Below, piece after piece: positions 55,197 through 64,000 of a DNA stretch of 64,000 nt; position 1 is the stretch's first letter; the number at the start of each line of letters is the position of its first letter. Position numbers and translations under genes: made by a program. The notes beneath the pieces are model-generated. The model did not search any database and had not been told where the DNA came from. It saw nothing but the letters and a program-made list of their open reading frames with translations. This stretch comes from Agrobacterium vitis (GTDB taxonomy: Bacteria; Pseudomonadota; Alphaproteobacteria; Rhizobiales; Rhizobiaceae). The stretch lies in NCBI RefSeq assembly GCF_013426735.1, contig NZ_AP023272.1:1780501-1844500 (forward strand). Reading direction: 5' to 3'.

Positions 55197-56297
55197 ATGC
55201 TGATTTGGCTTGTCGAACTCGCAAACCATGTACAATTTTTCAACCTGTTCCGGTACATCACCTTCCGGACCGGGGCGGCGATGTTCACGGCAGCCTTGAT
55301 CGTCTTCCTGTTCGGGCCGAAAATCATCGCCTCTCTCAAAGTGCGCCAGGGCAAGGGCCAGCCGATCCGCGCCGATGGGCCGCAGACCCATTTCAAGAAG
55401 TCCGGTACGCCAACCATGGGCGGGCTGATGATTCTAGCCGGTATTGTCGGCTCCTCACTGCTTTGGGCTGATCTCTCCAATGTCTATGTGGTGGCGACGC
55501 TGCTGGTGACGCTGGGTTTTGGTGCCATCGGCTTTTACGACGATTACCTGAAAGTCACCAAACAGTCGGACAAGGGGTTTTCCGGCAAGGCGCGGCTGGC
55601 CATCGAGTTTCTGATTGCCGGGATCGCGGTGTTCTTCATGATGGAGGCGGCAAAGATTTCCGCGCCGCAAGGCCCGCATCTGGCGACCTCCATCGCGTTT
55701 CCGTTCTTCAAGGATGCGCTGCTCAATGTCGGCTATTTCTTCATCGTCTTTGGCGGTTTCGTCATCGTTTCCGCTGGTAACGCCGTCAACCTGACCGACG
55801 GGCTGGACGGGCTGGCCATCGTGCCTGTGATGATCGCTTCGGCAGCATTCGGGCTGATTGCTTATCTCGCCGGTAATGCGGTGTTCTCAGGATATTTGCA
55901 GATCAATTTCGTGCCGGGCACCGGCGAACTGGCCGTCATCCTCGGCGCGGTCATTGGGGCTGGGCTTGGCTTCCTGTGGTTCAATGCACCGCCAGCGGCC
56001 ATTTTTATGGGCGATACCGGTTCGCTGGCTTTGGGTGGGTTGATCGGCACGGTAGCGGTGGCCACCAAGCACGAGATCGTCATGGTGATCATCGGCGGGC
56101 TGTTCGTCATGGAAACCCTGTCGGTGATCATTCAGGTGTTTTGGTACAAGCGCACCAAGAAGCGGGTGTTCCTGATGGCGCCGATCCATCACCATTTCGA
56201 AAAGAAGGGCTGGACGGAAAGCCAGGTCGTCATCCGGTTCTGGATCATTGCTGTCGGTCTCGCCATGCTCGGCCTTGCCACACTGAAGCTGCGGTGA
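55197..56297 (+). CDS. mraY: Phospho-MurNAc-pentapeptide transferase MraY
   Basis: A 366-residue membrane protein of about ten helices that makes lipid I from UDP-MurNAc-pentapeptide and undecaprenyl phosphate. Catalytic-site signatures are [24 protein letters not shown] segment near residue 60, [15 protein letters not shown] near 115, [13 protein letters not shown] near 200 and [14 protein letters not shown] near 328. ATG 55197 gives the usual N-terminus [20 protein letters not shown]; a GTG 3 codons upstream is also possible. It lies 52 bases after murF. Confidence 0.97.
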   Translation: MLIWLVELANHVQFFNLFRYITFRTGAAMFTAALIVFLFGPKIIASLKVRQGKGQPIRADGPQTHFKKSGTPTMGGLMILAGIVGSSLLWADLSNVYVVATLLVTLGFGAIGFYDDYLKVTKQSDKGFSGKARLAIEFLIAGIAVFFMMEAAKISAPQGPHLATSIAFPFFKDALLNVGYFFIVFGGFVIVSAGNAVNLTDGLDGLAIVPVMIASAAFGLIAYLAGNAVFSGYLQINFVPGTGELAVILGAVIGAGLGFLWFNAPPAAIFMGDTGSLALGGLIGTVAVATKHEIVMVIIGGLFVMETLSVIIQVFWYKRTKKRVFLMAPIHHHFEKKGWTESQVVIRFWIIAVGLAMLGLATLKLR

Positions 56298-56304
56298 GGG
56301 CGCG

Positions 56305-57720
56305 ATGATCCCGGTTACCAGCTTTTCCGATCGCAGCGTCGCCCTGTTCGGGCTTGGCGGCTCCGGCCTTGCCACGGCGCGCGCCCTGGTGGCCGGGGGT
56401 GCGTCGGTGACGGTCTGGGATGACAATCCCGACAGTGTAGAGAAGGCGCGCGCAGAAGGGCTGGAGGCGCGGGATCTGCGCCAGATCGACTGGAGCGGGC
56501 TTTCCGCCTTTGTCTTGTCGCCGGGGGTGCCTCTGACCCATCCCAAGCCACATTGGACGATGGAACTGGCAAAGGCAGCAGGCGTCGAGATCATCGGCGA
56601 TATCGAGCTTTTCGTGCGCGAGAGGCGGGCGAAAGCCCCGGATTGCCCGTTCATCGCCATTACCGGCACCAATGGCAAATCGACCACCACGGCGCTGATT
56701 GGCCATATTCTGCGCCACAACGGCTATGATGTGCAGATCGGCGGAAATATCGGCACGGCAGTGCTGACCCTGGAGCCGCCCGCGCCTGATCGTTATTATG
56801 TAGTGGAATGCTCATCCTACCAGATTGATCTTGCCCCCGGCATCGACCCGACGGCTGGCATTCTTCTCAACCTCACCCCCGACCACCTCGACCGCCACGG
56901 CAGCATGGAGAATTATGCGGCAGTGAAGGAGCGGCTGGTCTCAGGCAGCGGTGTGGCGATCATCGGCGTCGATGACGACTATTGCCTTGAGATCGCCAAG
57001 CGTTTGGAAGAGGCGGGCAAAGAGGTCGTGCGGATTTCCAAGGGCCAGCCTTTGACCGACGGCCTTTACAATGACGGCCAGCGGATTGTGCGTGGCTCTG
57101 GTGGAGCCGCCGAGGTGATTGCCGACCTGAACGGCATCGCCACGCTGCGTGGCAGCCACAATGCCCAGAACGCGGCAGCCGCCATTGCCGCTTGCCTGAC
57201 GGTCGGTTTATCGAAAGAGCAGATCCAGGCCGGATTGTCCTCCTTTGCAGGGTTGAAGCACCGGATGCAGCCGGTTGGGCGGCGGGGACATGTGATCTTT
57301 GTCAATGATAGCAAGGCAACCAATGCCGAGGCGTCTGCACCGGCCTTGTCCAGTTATGAGCGGATCTACTGGATTGCTGGTGGTCTGCCAAAGCAGGGTG
57401 GCATTACCAGCCTTTCGCCGCTGTTTCCGCGCATTGCCAAGGCCTATCTGATCGGCGAGGCGGCGTCCGGCTTTGCCGCCACGCTTGGCAATGCCGTTGC
57501 TTACGAGATTTCCGGTACGCTGGACCGGGCGCTTGCCCATGCCAGCGCCGATGCGCAAAACGATGGGAATGGCGGCGAGGTTGCCGTGATGCTTTCCCCG
57601 GCTTGCGCAAGCTTCGACCAGTACAAGAATTTTGAAGTCAGGGGCGAAGCCTTCGTTTCGCTGGTAGCCGGGCTTGACGATGTGACGATGCTGATCCAAC
57701 AGGCTTCAGGAGAGACATGA
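56305..57720 (+). CDS. murD: UDP-MurNAc-L-alanine:D-glutamate ligase
   Basis: A 471-residue Mur ligase that adds D-Glu to UDP-MurNAc-L-Ala. It has an N-terminal Rossmann part ([17 protein letters not shown]), the P-loop TGTNGKSTT with lysine at residue 125, [17 protein letters not shown] and [20 protein letters not shown] (the last block includes the MurD-typical NDSKATN). It starts 7 bases after mraY and ends 1 base before ftsW. Confidence 0.97.
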   Translation: MIPVTSFSDRSVALFGLGGSGLATARALVAGGASVTVWDDNPDSVEKARAEGLEARDLRQIDWSGLSAFVLSPGVPLTHPKPHWTMELAKAAGVEIIGDIELFVRERRAKAPDCPFIAITGTNGKSTTTALIGHILRHNGYDVQIGGNIGTAVLTLEPPAPDRYYVVECSSYQIDLAPGIDPTAGILLNLTPDHLDRHGSMENYAAVKERLVSGSGVAIIGVDDDYCLEIAKRLEEAGKEVVRISKGQPLTDGLYNDGQRIVRGSGGAAEVIADLNGIATLRGSHNAQNAAAAIAACLTVGLSKEQIQAGLSSFAGLKHRMQPVGRRGHVIFVNDSKATNAEASAPALSSYERIYWIAGGLPKQGGITSLSPLFPRIAKAYLIGEAASGFAATLGNAVAYEISGTLDRALAHASADAQNDGNGGEVAVMLSPACASFDQYKNFEVRGEAFVSLVAGLDDVTMLIQQASGET

Positions 57721-57721
57721 C

Positions 57722-58876
57722 ATGGTAAGCCGTGCAGAACGTGGAGCTTTGGCGGATTGGTTCTGGACCATCGACCGGCTCTTTCTGGTAACATTCATCG
57801 TGCTTCTCGGCATCGGCTTCATGCTGTCCTTTGCCGCGTCACCAGCGGTGGCCGAGCGCATCGGGCTGGACAGCTTCCACTTCGTGCGCCGTCAGGCGGC
57901 CTTTACCATTCCTTGCCTTGCGACCATGGTGGGCCTGTCCTTCCTGTCGCCCCGGCAGGTGCGCCGCGCCGCCGTCCTCATCCTGCTTGCCTCGATTGCC
58001 CTGATGATCCTGGCGCTGTTCTTCGGGCCGGAGGTCAAGGGCGCGCATCGCTGGATCAATTTCGGCAGCCTGTCGATCCAGCCTTCGGAATTCATGAAGC
58101 CCGCCTTCGTGGTGGTTTGTGCCTGGCTGTTTGCCGAACATGCCCGCCAGCCTGATATTCCCGGCAATTTCTTCGCCATCCTGCTGTTCATGGTCGTCGT
58201 GGCGCTGTTGATGGTCCAGCCGGATTTCGGCCAGACCATTCTGACCTCTGTCGTGTGGAGCGGCATGTTCTTCATGGCGGGCGTGCCGTGGATCTTCATC
58301 ATCGTGCTGGCGCTTGTCGGGGGGGCCGGTTCGACAATTGCCTATTATACTATGCCGCACGTGGCTGGCCGTATCGACCGCTTCCTGACCGGCGAGGGCG
58401 ATACGTTCCAGGTGGATACGGCGCGCGAGGCGATCATTCGCGGCAACTGGTTCGGGGTCGGGCCGGGTGAAGGCATCGTCAAACGGATCATTCCCGATGC
58501 CCATACCGACTTCATCTTTTCGGTCGCCGCCGAGGAATTCGGCATCATTTTTTGCCTGCTGCTGGTGTCGATCTTTGCCTTTCTGGTTATTCGCGGCCTT
58601 GGTCATGCCTTTCGTGAGCGTAACGACTTCAACCGTTTTGCGGTGGCCGGGTTGATCCTGCAAATCGGTGTGCAGTCGATGATCAATATCGGCGTTAATC
58701 TGGAACTTCTGCCCGCCAAGGGCATGACGCTGCCCTTGATCTCCTATGGTGGTTCTTCCATGGTGGCGATTGGCGTCACGGCTGGCTTCATCCTGGCATT
58801 GACACGCCACCGGCCCGAAAAACGTTCGCAGGAACGGCGGTTGTTCAGGTCGGTCCAGGGTGTTCCAGCAGAATAG
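57722..58876 (+). CDS. ftsW: Septal peptidoglycan glycosyltransferase FtsW
   Basis: A 384-residue SEDS protein with about ten membrane helices. Conserved parts are KGAHRWINFGSLSIQPSEFM-type loop near residue 105, QPDFGQTILT near 165, and the C-terminal GMTLPLISYGGSSMVAIGV. It polymerises lipid II together with FtsI in the septum. It lies between murD and murG and is transcribed with them. Confidence 0.97.
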   Translation: MVSRAERGALADWFWTIDRLFLVTFIVLLGIGFMLSFAASPAVAERIGLDSFHFVRRQAAFTIPCLATMVGLSFLSPRQVRRAAVLILLASIALMILALFFGPEVKGAHRWINFGSLSIQPSEFMKPAFVVVCAWLFAEHARQPDIPGNFFAILLFMVVVALLMVQPDFGQTILTSVVWSGMFFMAGVPWIFIIVLALVGGAGSTIAYYTMPHVAGRIDRFLTGEGDTFQVDTAREAIIRGNWFGVGPGEGIVKRIIPDAHTDFIFSVAAEEFGIIFCLLLVSIFAFLVIRGLGHAFRERNDFNRFAVAGLILQIGVQSMINIGVNLELLPAKGMTLPLISYGGSSMVAIGVTAGFILALTRHRPEKRSQERRLFRSVQGVPAE

Positions 58877-58894
58877 GGGCCAGCGGAGTAAGTC

Positions 58895-60016
58895 ATGACC
58901 AAAGGTCTCATTCTTCTTGCCGCCGGGGGAACCGGCGGCCATTTGTTTCCGGCCGAAGCGCTGGCTCATGAGCTGAGAGCCAGAGGCTATAGCGTGCATC
59001 TGGTGACGGATAGCCGTGCCGAACGCTATGCGGGCAAGTTTCCAGCCGATGCCATCCATGTCGTGCCTTCAGCCACCATAGGCTCGAAAAATCCTGTTGC
59101 CGTCGCGAAAGCGCTGCTGACGTTATGGCGCGGTTATCGTGCCGCTCGAACCCTGATCGCAGGCTTGAAGCCTCAAGTGGTGATCGGGTTTGGCGGCTAT
59201 CCGACCATTCCGCCCCTGCTGGCGGCCCGCGCACTTGGCGTCGCCACTGTTATCCATGAGCAGAACGCTGTGATGGGCCGGGCCAACCGGTTTCTCGCCC
59301 CAAGAGTCAAGGCCATTGCCGGTGGCTTCTTGCCAGCGGGCGGTGCCTATGCCGACAAAACTGTGGTGACTGGCAATCCCGTGCGGCCTGCCGTGTTGGC
59401 GGCCTCCGAGACGGATTATCAGCCGTCCGGCGATGGCGATCCATTTGAGCTTGTGGTGTTTGGCGGCAGCCAGGGCGCCCAGCATTTTTCCAATGCTGTG
59501 CCAAGCGCCATCTGCATTCTGGACGACGTGTTGCGCGCGCGCCTGCGGATAACGCAGCAGGCACGGCCTGAAGATGCCGACCGGGTGAAGGCGCTCTACG
59601 ACAAGCTGAAGATTCCCGCGTCGGTCTCGCCGTTCTTCGGCGATATGGCCGAGCGGATCGCCACGTCGCAAATGGTGATTTCCCGCTCCGGCGCATCTAC
59701 CGTGTCGGAGCTTGGCGTGATTGGCCGCCCTGCGGTGCTGGTGCCCTATCCCTATGCGCTGGATCACGATCAGGCCGCCAATGCGGCAGCGATTGCCGGT
59801 CAGGGGGGTGCGGTTGTCGTGCCGCAATCAGATCTGACGCCAGAAAAGCTGTCGGCACTGTTGAAGGACTGGATGACCAGCCCGGCCAAATTGGCCCATA
59901 TGGCGGCCTCGGCGCGAAGTGCGGGACAACCGGAAGCAGCAGGCTTGCTTGCTGATCTGGTTCAGACTATTGCCGAAGGTAAGAACCTAAAGACTTTAAA
60001 GGACGTTAAAGCATGA
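58895..60016 (+). CDS. murG: Lipid II synthase MurG
   Basis: A 373-residue GT28 glycosyltransferase that adds GlcNAc to lipid I on the inner face of the membrane. The N-terminal GGTGGH is at residues 11-16; [20 protein letters not shown] and [16 protein letters not shown] are the other family blocks, with [21 protein letters not shown] as UDP-GlcNAc site. The TGA of murG overlaps the ATG of murC (ATGA, 60013-60016). Confidence 0.97.
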   Translation: MTKGLILLAAGGTGGHLFPAEALAHELRARGYSVHLVTDSRAERYAGKFPADAIHVVPSATIGSKNPVAVAKALLTLWRGYRAARTLIAGLKPQVVIGFGGYPTIPPLLAARALGVATVIHEQNAVMGRANRFLAPRVKAIAGGFLPAGGAYADKTVVTGNPVRPAVLAASETDYQPSGDGDPFELVVFGGSQGAQHFSNAVPSAICILDDVLRARLRITQQARPEDADRVKALYDKLKIPASVSPFFGDMAERIATSQMVISRSGASTVSELGVIGRPAVLVPYPYALDHDQAANAAAIAGQGGAVVVPQSDLTPEKLSALLKDWMTSPAKLAHMAASARSAGQPEAAGLLADLVQTIAEGKNLKTLKDVKA

Positions 60017-61458
60017 AAATGCCGAAGAGCATCGGTCTGGTGCATTTCATCGGGATCGGCGGGATCGGTATGAGCGGCATTGCCGAAGTGCTGCACAATC
60101 TCGGCCATCGGGTACAGGGATCGGACCAGGCTGAAAGCGCCAATGTGCAGCGCCTGCGCGCCAAGGGCATCGAGGTGTTTGTCGGCCACAAGCCGGAGAA
60201 CCTGGGCGATGCCGAGGTTGTTGTCGTTTCCACCGCCATCAAGAAAAGCAATCCCGAGCTGGTGGCTGCGCGTGAAAAGCTGCTGCCCGTGGTTCGCCGG
60301 GCCGAAATGCTGGCCGAGTTGATGCGGTTTCGCAATGCCATCGCCATCGGCGGCACCCATGGCAAGACGACGACCACGTCAATGGTGGCGGCGCTGCTTG
60401 AGGCAGGCCAGCTCGACCCGACTGTGATCAATGGCGGTATCATCAATGCCTATGGTACCAATGCCCGCATGGGCGAAGGTGAGTGGATGGTGGTCGAGGC
60501 CGACGAATCGGACGGCACCTTCCTGAAACTGCCCGCCGATGTGGCTGTCGTCACCAATATTGATCCGGAACATCTGGACCATTACGGCAATTTTGACGCC
60601 GTGCGGGCCGCGTTTCGTCAGTTCGTCGAGAATGTGCCGTTCTACGGTTTTGGGGTCATGTGCCTCGATCACCCTGAAGTGCAGGCGCTGGTTGGCCGGA
60701 TCGAAGACCGCAAGGTTGTCACCTATGGCGAAAATCCGCAGGCGGATGTGCGTTTTTTCAATGTGCGCAACGAAGGCACCAAGTCGATTTTCGATGTGGA
60801 AATCCGTCGTCGCCGCACGGGCCGGGTTTTCAGCTTTAAAGACCTGACCCTGCCGATGCCAGGCCGCCACAATATTTCCAATGCCTGCGCGGCCATTGCG
60901 GTGGCCAACCGGCTGGATATTTCCGAGGAAGCAATCCGCAAGGGCCTCTCTACCTTCGGTGGCGTCAAGCGGCGGTTCACCCTGACCGGCACCTGGAATG
61001 GCGTGCAGGTGTTTGACGATTACGGCCATCATCCGGTGGAAATCAAGGCCGTGTTAAAGGCAGCGCGTGAGAGCTGCAAGGGACGGATCATCGCTGTGCA
61101 TCAGCCGCATCGTTTCTCGCGATTGTCGAGTCTATTCGAGGATTTCGCCAATTGCTTCAACGATGCCGATAGTATTCTGTTGTCGCCGGTTTATGCTGCG
61201 GGAGAAGATCCCATTGAGGGCATCGATTCTGAGGCGCTGGTATCGCGCATTCGGTCGGGCGGTCATCGGGATGTGCGCTATCTGGCCGCGCCGGATCAGC
61301 TGGCCGGGATCATTTCGGCCATTGCACAGCCGGGTGATTTTGTGGTCCTGTTGGGGGCTGGAAATATTACGCAATGGGCAGCGGCGCTGCCCGGAGAATT
61401 GACGGCAGCGGTGCTGCCAAGTGAGTTGGAAAGGGCGGCCTCGTCGCCACAGGAATGA
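60013..61458 (+). CDS. murC: UDP-MurNAc:L-alanine ligase
   Basis: A 481-residue Mur ligase that adds L-Ala, the first amino acid. [20 protein letters not shown] is the N-terminal nucleotide-sugar site, [10 protein letters not shown] (residues 114-123) the P-loop, [12 protein letters not shown] the metal-binding element and [14 protein letters not shown] near residue 335. It overlaps murG by 4 bases and is followed by an 80-base gap before murB. Confidence 0.97.
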   Translation: MKMPKSIGLVHFIGIGGIGMSGIAEVLHNLGHRVQGSDQAESANVQRLRAKGIEVFVGHKPENLGDAEVVVVSTAIKKSNPELVAAREKLLPVVRRAEMLAELMRFRNAIAIGGTHGKTTTTSMVAALLEAGQLDPTVINGGIINAYGTNARMGEGEWMVVEADESDGTFLKLPADVAVVTNIDPEHLDHYGNFDAVRAAFRQFVENVPFYGFGVMCLDHPEVQALVGRIEDRKVVTYGENPQADVRFFNVRNEGTKSIFDVEIRRRRTGRVFSFKDLTLPMPGRHNISNACAAIAVANRLDISEEAIRKGLSTFGGVKRRFTLTGTWNGVQVFDDYGHHPVEIKAVLKAARESCKGRIIAVHQPHRFSRLSSLFEDFANCFNDADSILLSPVYAAGEDPIEGIDSEALVSRIRSGGHRDVRYLAAPDQLAGIISAIAQPGDFVVLLGAGNITQWAAALPGELTAAVLPSELERAASSPQE

Positions 61459-61466
61459 AGGATGGC

Positions 61467-61506
61467 AGCCGCGCTGCCGAAACAATAGACAGGCAGGCAG
61501 TCTGCC
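61467..61506 (+). other. Two small hairpins between murC and murB
   Basis: GGCAG-CCGCG-CTGCC at about 61463-61478 and GGCAGGCAGTCTGCC near 61491-61506 are short inverted repeats in the only longer gap of the Mur block. They lack T tracts and could modulate mRNA stability or translation of murB. Confidence 0.35.
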
Positions 61507-61538
61507 ATGAATTGTAAGCGCATTCGGGAAGAATCGGA

Positions 61539-62513
61539 ATGAAACAGGTGGATGGGGAAAAGCTGCTGGCCCGCTTGGGGCCGGGTGTGGATGCGCTGCG
61601 GGGACGGCTGACGCCGGACGCGCCGATGGACCGCGTGACGTGGTTCCAGGCGGGCGGTTTGGCGGAACTGATGTTCCAGCCGCATGACAGGGACGATCTG
61701 GTCACCTTCCTGAAACTGCTACCCGATGATGTGCCGCTGACCGTGGTCGGCGTCGGTTCCAACCTGCTGGTGCGCGATGGTGGCATTCCCGGCGTGGTGA
61801 TCCGTCTGTCGGCCAAGGGGTTTGGCGGCCTTGAGCTGGAAGGCGAAAACCGCATCCGCGCTGGTGCCATCTGCCCGGACAAGCATATCGCCGCCATGGC
61901 GATGGACAATAATATCGGCGGGTTCGCGTTCTACTACGGCATTCCCGGCTCGATCGGCGGCGCGCTCAGGATGAATGCCGGTGCCAATGGCGGCGAGACG
62001 GCGGAGCGGGTGGTTGAGGTCGAGGCCGTGGATCGCCAGGGCAATCTGCATTTGCTGTCCAAGGCTGATATGGGCTATGGCTACCGGCATTCCTCGGCGC
62101 CGGAAGGTTTGATCTTCATTAGCGGGTTGTTTGAAGGTTTCTCCCAGGAGAAATCGGCGATCCGGGCTGAAATGGACGCCGTGCGCCAGCACCGCGAAAC
62201 CGTGCAGCCGGTCAAGGAAAAGACTGGTGGCTCGACCTTCAAGAATCCGGAAGGCCATTCCGCCTGGGAATTGATCGATGAAGTTGGCGGACGCGGTCTG
62301 ATGATAGGCGGCGCACAAATGTCGTCGCTGCATTGCAATTTCATGATCAATGTCGGCCATGCCACGGCCTATGATCTTGAATATCTGGGCGAGACAATCC
62401 GTGGTCAGGTATTCGAACAGTCCGGCATCAAGCTCCAATGGGAAATCAAGCGTCTCGGCCTGTTCATGCCCGGCAGCGAAGTGAAGCCGTTCATGGGCGT
62501 GACAAGCGAATAA
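61539..62513 (+). CDS. murB: UDP-N-acetylenolpyruvoylglucosamine reductase
   Basis: A 324-residue FAD enzyme that reduces enolpyruvyl-UDP-GlcNAc to UDP-MurNAc with NADPH. FAD-binding signatures are [20 protein letters not shown] near residue 68 and [20 protein letters not shown] near 131; the proton-donor serine is S232 in [12 protein letters not shown]. It is a type I MurB. The gene is the last of the forward cluster and runs into a strong terminator. ATG 61539 follows GGAAGAATCGGA. Confidence 0.97.
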   Translation: MKQVDGEKLLARLGPGVDALRGRLTPDAPMDRVTWFQAGGLAELMFQPHDRDDLVTFLKLLPDDVPLTVVGVGSNLLVRDGGIPGVVIRLSAKGFGGLELEGENRIRAGAICPDKHIAAMAMDNNIGGFAFYYGIPGSIGGALRMNAGANGGETAERVVEVEAVDRQGNLHLLSKADMGYGYRHSSAPEGLIFISGLFEGFSQEKSAIRAEMDAVRQHRETVQPVKEKTGGSTFKNPEGHSAWELIDEVGGRGLMIGGAQMSSLHCNFMINVGHATAYDLEYLGETIRGQVFEQSGIKLQWEIKRLGLFMPGSEVKPFMGVTSE

Positions 62514-62531
62514 ACGAAACGGCTAATTCAT

Positions 62532-62570
62532 AAAAAACGCCGCCAGGTGAACCACTTGGCGGCGTTTTTT
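62532..62570. terminator. Strong bidirectional terminator after murB
   Basis: A 17-bp stem (62532-62548 with 62554-62570, one G-T pair) whose ends are six A and six T, giving T tracts on both strands. It ends both the dcw block and the opposing MFS gene. Confidence 0.9.
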
Positions 62571-62604
62571 ATTGTTCAGAATCTGATTCAACTTGGCCAG
62601 ATTG

Positions 62605-63909
62605 TTAAACTTCACCTTTACGCGATGCGAGAATGCAGACCAGCGTGATCACGGCGGCAAGGCCGAGATAGTAGCCGACATAGGCCATGCCGTAATTGGC
62701 CTGGAGCCAGGTGGCCGCATAGGGTGCCAGAGACGCACCGACGATGCCTGCGAAGTTGAAGGTCAGCGAAGCGCCGGTATAGCGAACATTGGTCGGGAAG
62801 GGGGCAGACAGGGCAGCCCCGATCAGCGCGTAGGTCATGCCCATCAAGGCCATGGAGCCTGCGGCGAAGATTGCCACGCCTGTCTCACCTGCGGTCAGCA
62901 GAACCGGCAGCAGGAAGGAGAAACCGGCGATCATCACGGTGATGCCGATCAGTGTCTTGCGGCGACCGATCTTGTCACCGACCTTGGCTGTCAGCGGAAT
63001 GAAGATGCCGAACACCACCGAACTCATGATCTGGATTTCCAGAGCGTCGAGGAAGGGGATCTGCAAGACCTTGATATTGTAGGACAGCAGCCAGGCCGTA
63101 CCGATGTAGAACAGCACGAACGTCACCAGCGCTACGAAAGTGCCAAGGAACAGGCTGCGCTTGTACTTCCCAAAGATCTCTGCAACCGGCACGGCTACCC
63201 TCTCATGGGCGTCCATGGCTTTCTGAAAGGCTGGTGTTTCGGAAATCGAGAAGCGCACCCAGAGACCGATGACGATCAGCAGGGTGGAGGCCAGGAACGG
63301 AACACGCCAGCCCCAGGCCATGAGGTCGTCCTTGGAAATCACATGCAGCAGCAGCCAGAAAATGCCCGAGGACAGGAATAAGCCAACCGGCGCGCCAAGC
63401 TGCGGGAACATCGCATACCAGTTGCGCTTGCCTTCCGGGGCGTTTTCGGTGGCCAGCAATACGGCTCCACCCCATTCACCGCCAAGGCCAAAGCCCTGGC
63501 CGAACCGGCACAGCGCCAGCAGCAACGGCGCAAACACGCCGATCTGTCCGTAAGTCGGCAGAAGGCCGATCACCACAGTGGAAATGCCCATGGTCAGCAG
63601 AGCTGCCACCAGCGTCGTCTTGCGACCGATACGGTCACCGAAATGGCCGAACACCACAGCGCCCAGCGGACGGGCGAAAAACGCGATGGAGAAGGTTGCA
63701 AACGAGGCCAGGAGAGCCGTCATCGGATCGCTGTTGGGGAAAAACAGCGCCGGGAAAACCAGCACGGCCGCCGTTGCATAGACGTAGAAATCAAAGAATT
63801 CGATTGTGGTGCCGACCAGGCTTGCCGTCAGGACTCGTGCAGGGGAATTCAATGCAACAGGTGCCAGCGGCTCGGCGGACGGCGATACGGTGCGTATCGC
63901 ATCAGTCAT
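62605..63909 (-). CDS. MFS transporter, metabolite:H+ symporter (MHS) family
   Basis: A 434-residue inner-membrane protein with 12 predicted helices. Typical MHS pieces are TIEFFDFYVYATAAVLVFPA in helix 1, GHFGDRIGRKTTL (the loop 2-3 signature), QGFGLGGEWGGAVLLATENA and KVGDKIGRRKTLIG in the second half. Relatives carry shikimate, alpha-ketoglutarate, proline or betaine with protons. ATG 63909 is preferred to a TTG at 63951; neither has a strong ribosome-binding site. It interrupts the dcw cluster in antisense orientation and probably is not related to it in function. Confidence 0.93.
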   Translation of the reverse strand: MTDAIRTVSPSAEPLAPVALNSPARVLTASLVGTTIEFFDFYVYATAAVLVFPALFFPNSDPMTALLASFATFSIAFFARPLGAVVFGHFGDRIGRKTTLVAALLTMGISTVVIGLLPTYGQIGVFAPLLLALCRFGQGFGLGGEWGGAVLLATENAPEGKRNWYAMFPQLGAPVGLFLSSGIFWLLLHVISKDDLMAWGWRVPFLASTLLIVIGLWVRFSISETPAFQKAMDAHERVAVPVAEIFGKYKRSLFLGTFVALVTFVLFYIGTAWLLSYNIKVLQIPFLDALEIQIMSSVVFGIFIPLTAKVGDKIGRRKTLIGITVMIAGFSFLLPVLLTAGETGVAIFAAGSMALMGMTYALIGAALSAPFPTNVRYTGASLTFNFAGIVGASLAPYAATWLQANYGMAYVGYYLGLAAVITLVCILASRKGEV

Positions 63910-64000
63910 GATGATGGGGTCCAATTTGAGTTCAATGGTGGTTTTTCGCAATCGTGCCGTACGTTCAAAGAGTATGCGGCACGTGTCGTTAGCGGTTGGC

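Noticed and set aside
57839..59059. 406-codon ORF opposite ftsW and murG
   Set aside because: It crosses two well-identified genes and its translation is rich in His, Gln and Asp; a shadow frame.
1..64000. CRISPR arrays, insertion sequences, prophage or toxin-antitoxin modules
   Set aside because: No regularly spaced repeats, transposase, integrase or phage structural genes are visible, and the XRE protein has no toxin-like partner.

Overview
This is an ordinary-looking chromosomal window from an alphaproteobacterium of the Rhizobiaceae (Agrobacterium/Allorhizobium/Rhizobium type). The grounds are a dcw cell-division and cell-wall cluster in alphaproteobacterial order directly downstream of rnpB, a btaA-btaB betaine-lipid operon, several methyl-accepting chemotaxis proteins with the rhizobial hairpin sequence, an ArsR-methyltransferase fusion next to metF, and a palindromic repeat resembling the RIME elements of rhizobia. 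I see no tRNA, rRNA operon, insertion sequence, prophage or CRISPR array.

Layout. 1-1969: A+T-rich edge with two regulators, an XRE repressor-like protein and an unpaired LuxR-type quorum-sensing receptor. 1970-9846: a HisC-type aminotransferase, a PP2C phosphatase, a soluble double-PAS chemoreceptor, and a four-gene ABC importer operon (binding protein, two permeases, ATPase). 9847-24631: an amino-acid (APC) permease behind a long, hairpin-rich leader, an iron-type alcohol dehydrogenase, an orphan ParA-like ATPase, an L,D-transpeptidase, small metabolic genes (DUF4432, TIGR01244, RidA), a ThDP enzyme, a DMT exporter, a lipase-like hydrolase, a secreted RNase T2 and the ribosome factor EttA. 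24762-29622: two membrane chemoreceptors in tandem. 29805-31766: sahR-like regulator and metF, with a palindromic candidate operator.

32040-47558: a 25-residue membrane miniprotein, a GlxA-type regulator with a cysteine hydrolase, MltB- and GH25-type murein hydrolases, btaBA with a candidate Pho box, a beta-lactamase-fold hydrolase, two SLT lytic transglycosylases, a LysE-like exporter, PPi-type phosphofructokinase, djlA coupled to a murein amidase, and a DAO-type oxidoreductase. 47606-62513: rnpB, then mraZ-rsmH-ftsL-ftsI-murE-murF-mraY-murD-ftsW-murG-murC-murB in one direction with many stop/start overlaps. A strong bidirectional terminator follows, then an opposing MFS transporter, so the usual ddl-ftsQAZ tail is not contiguous here.

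How it fits together. The dcw operon makes lipid II and builds the divisome (MurC-F, MraY, MurG, FtsW, FtsI, FtsL). MraZ probably represses its own operon through four TGGG boxes at exact 10-bp spacing. The same window carries several murein-remodelling enzymes (L,D-transpeptidase, MltB, GH25, two SLTs, amidase). The most promising items for novelty are the structured leader before the APC permease (10541-10701), the miniprotein at 32040-32117, and the MraZ-box, Pho-box and SahR-type operator candidates. I did not find an obviously new multi-gene defence or mobile system.
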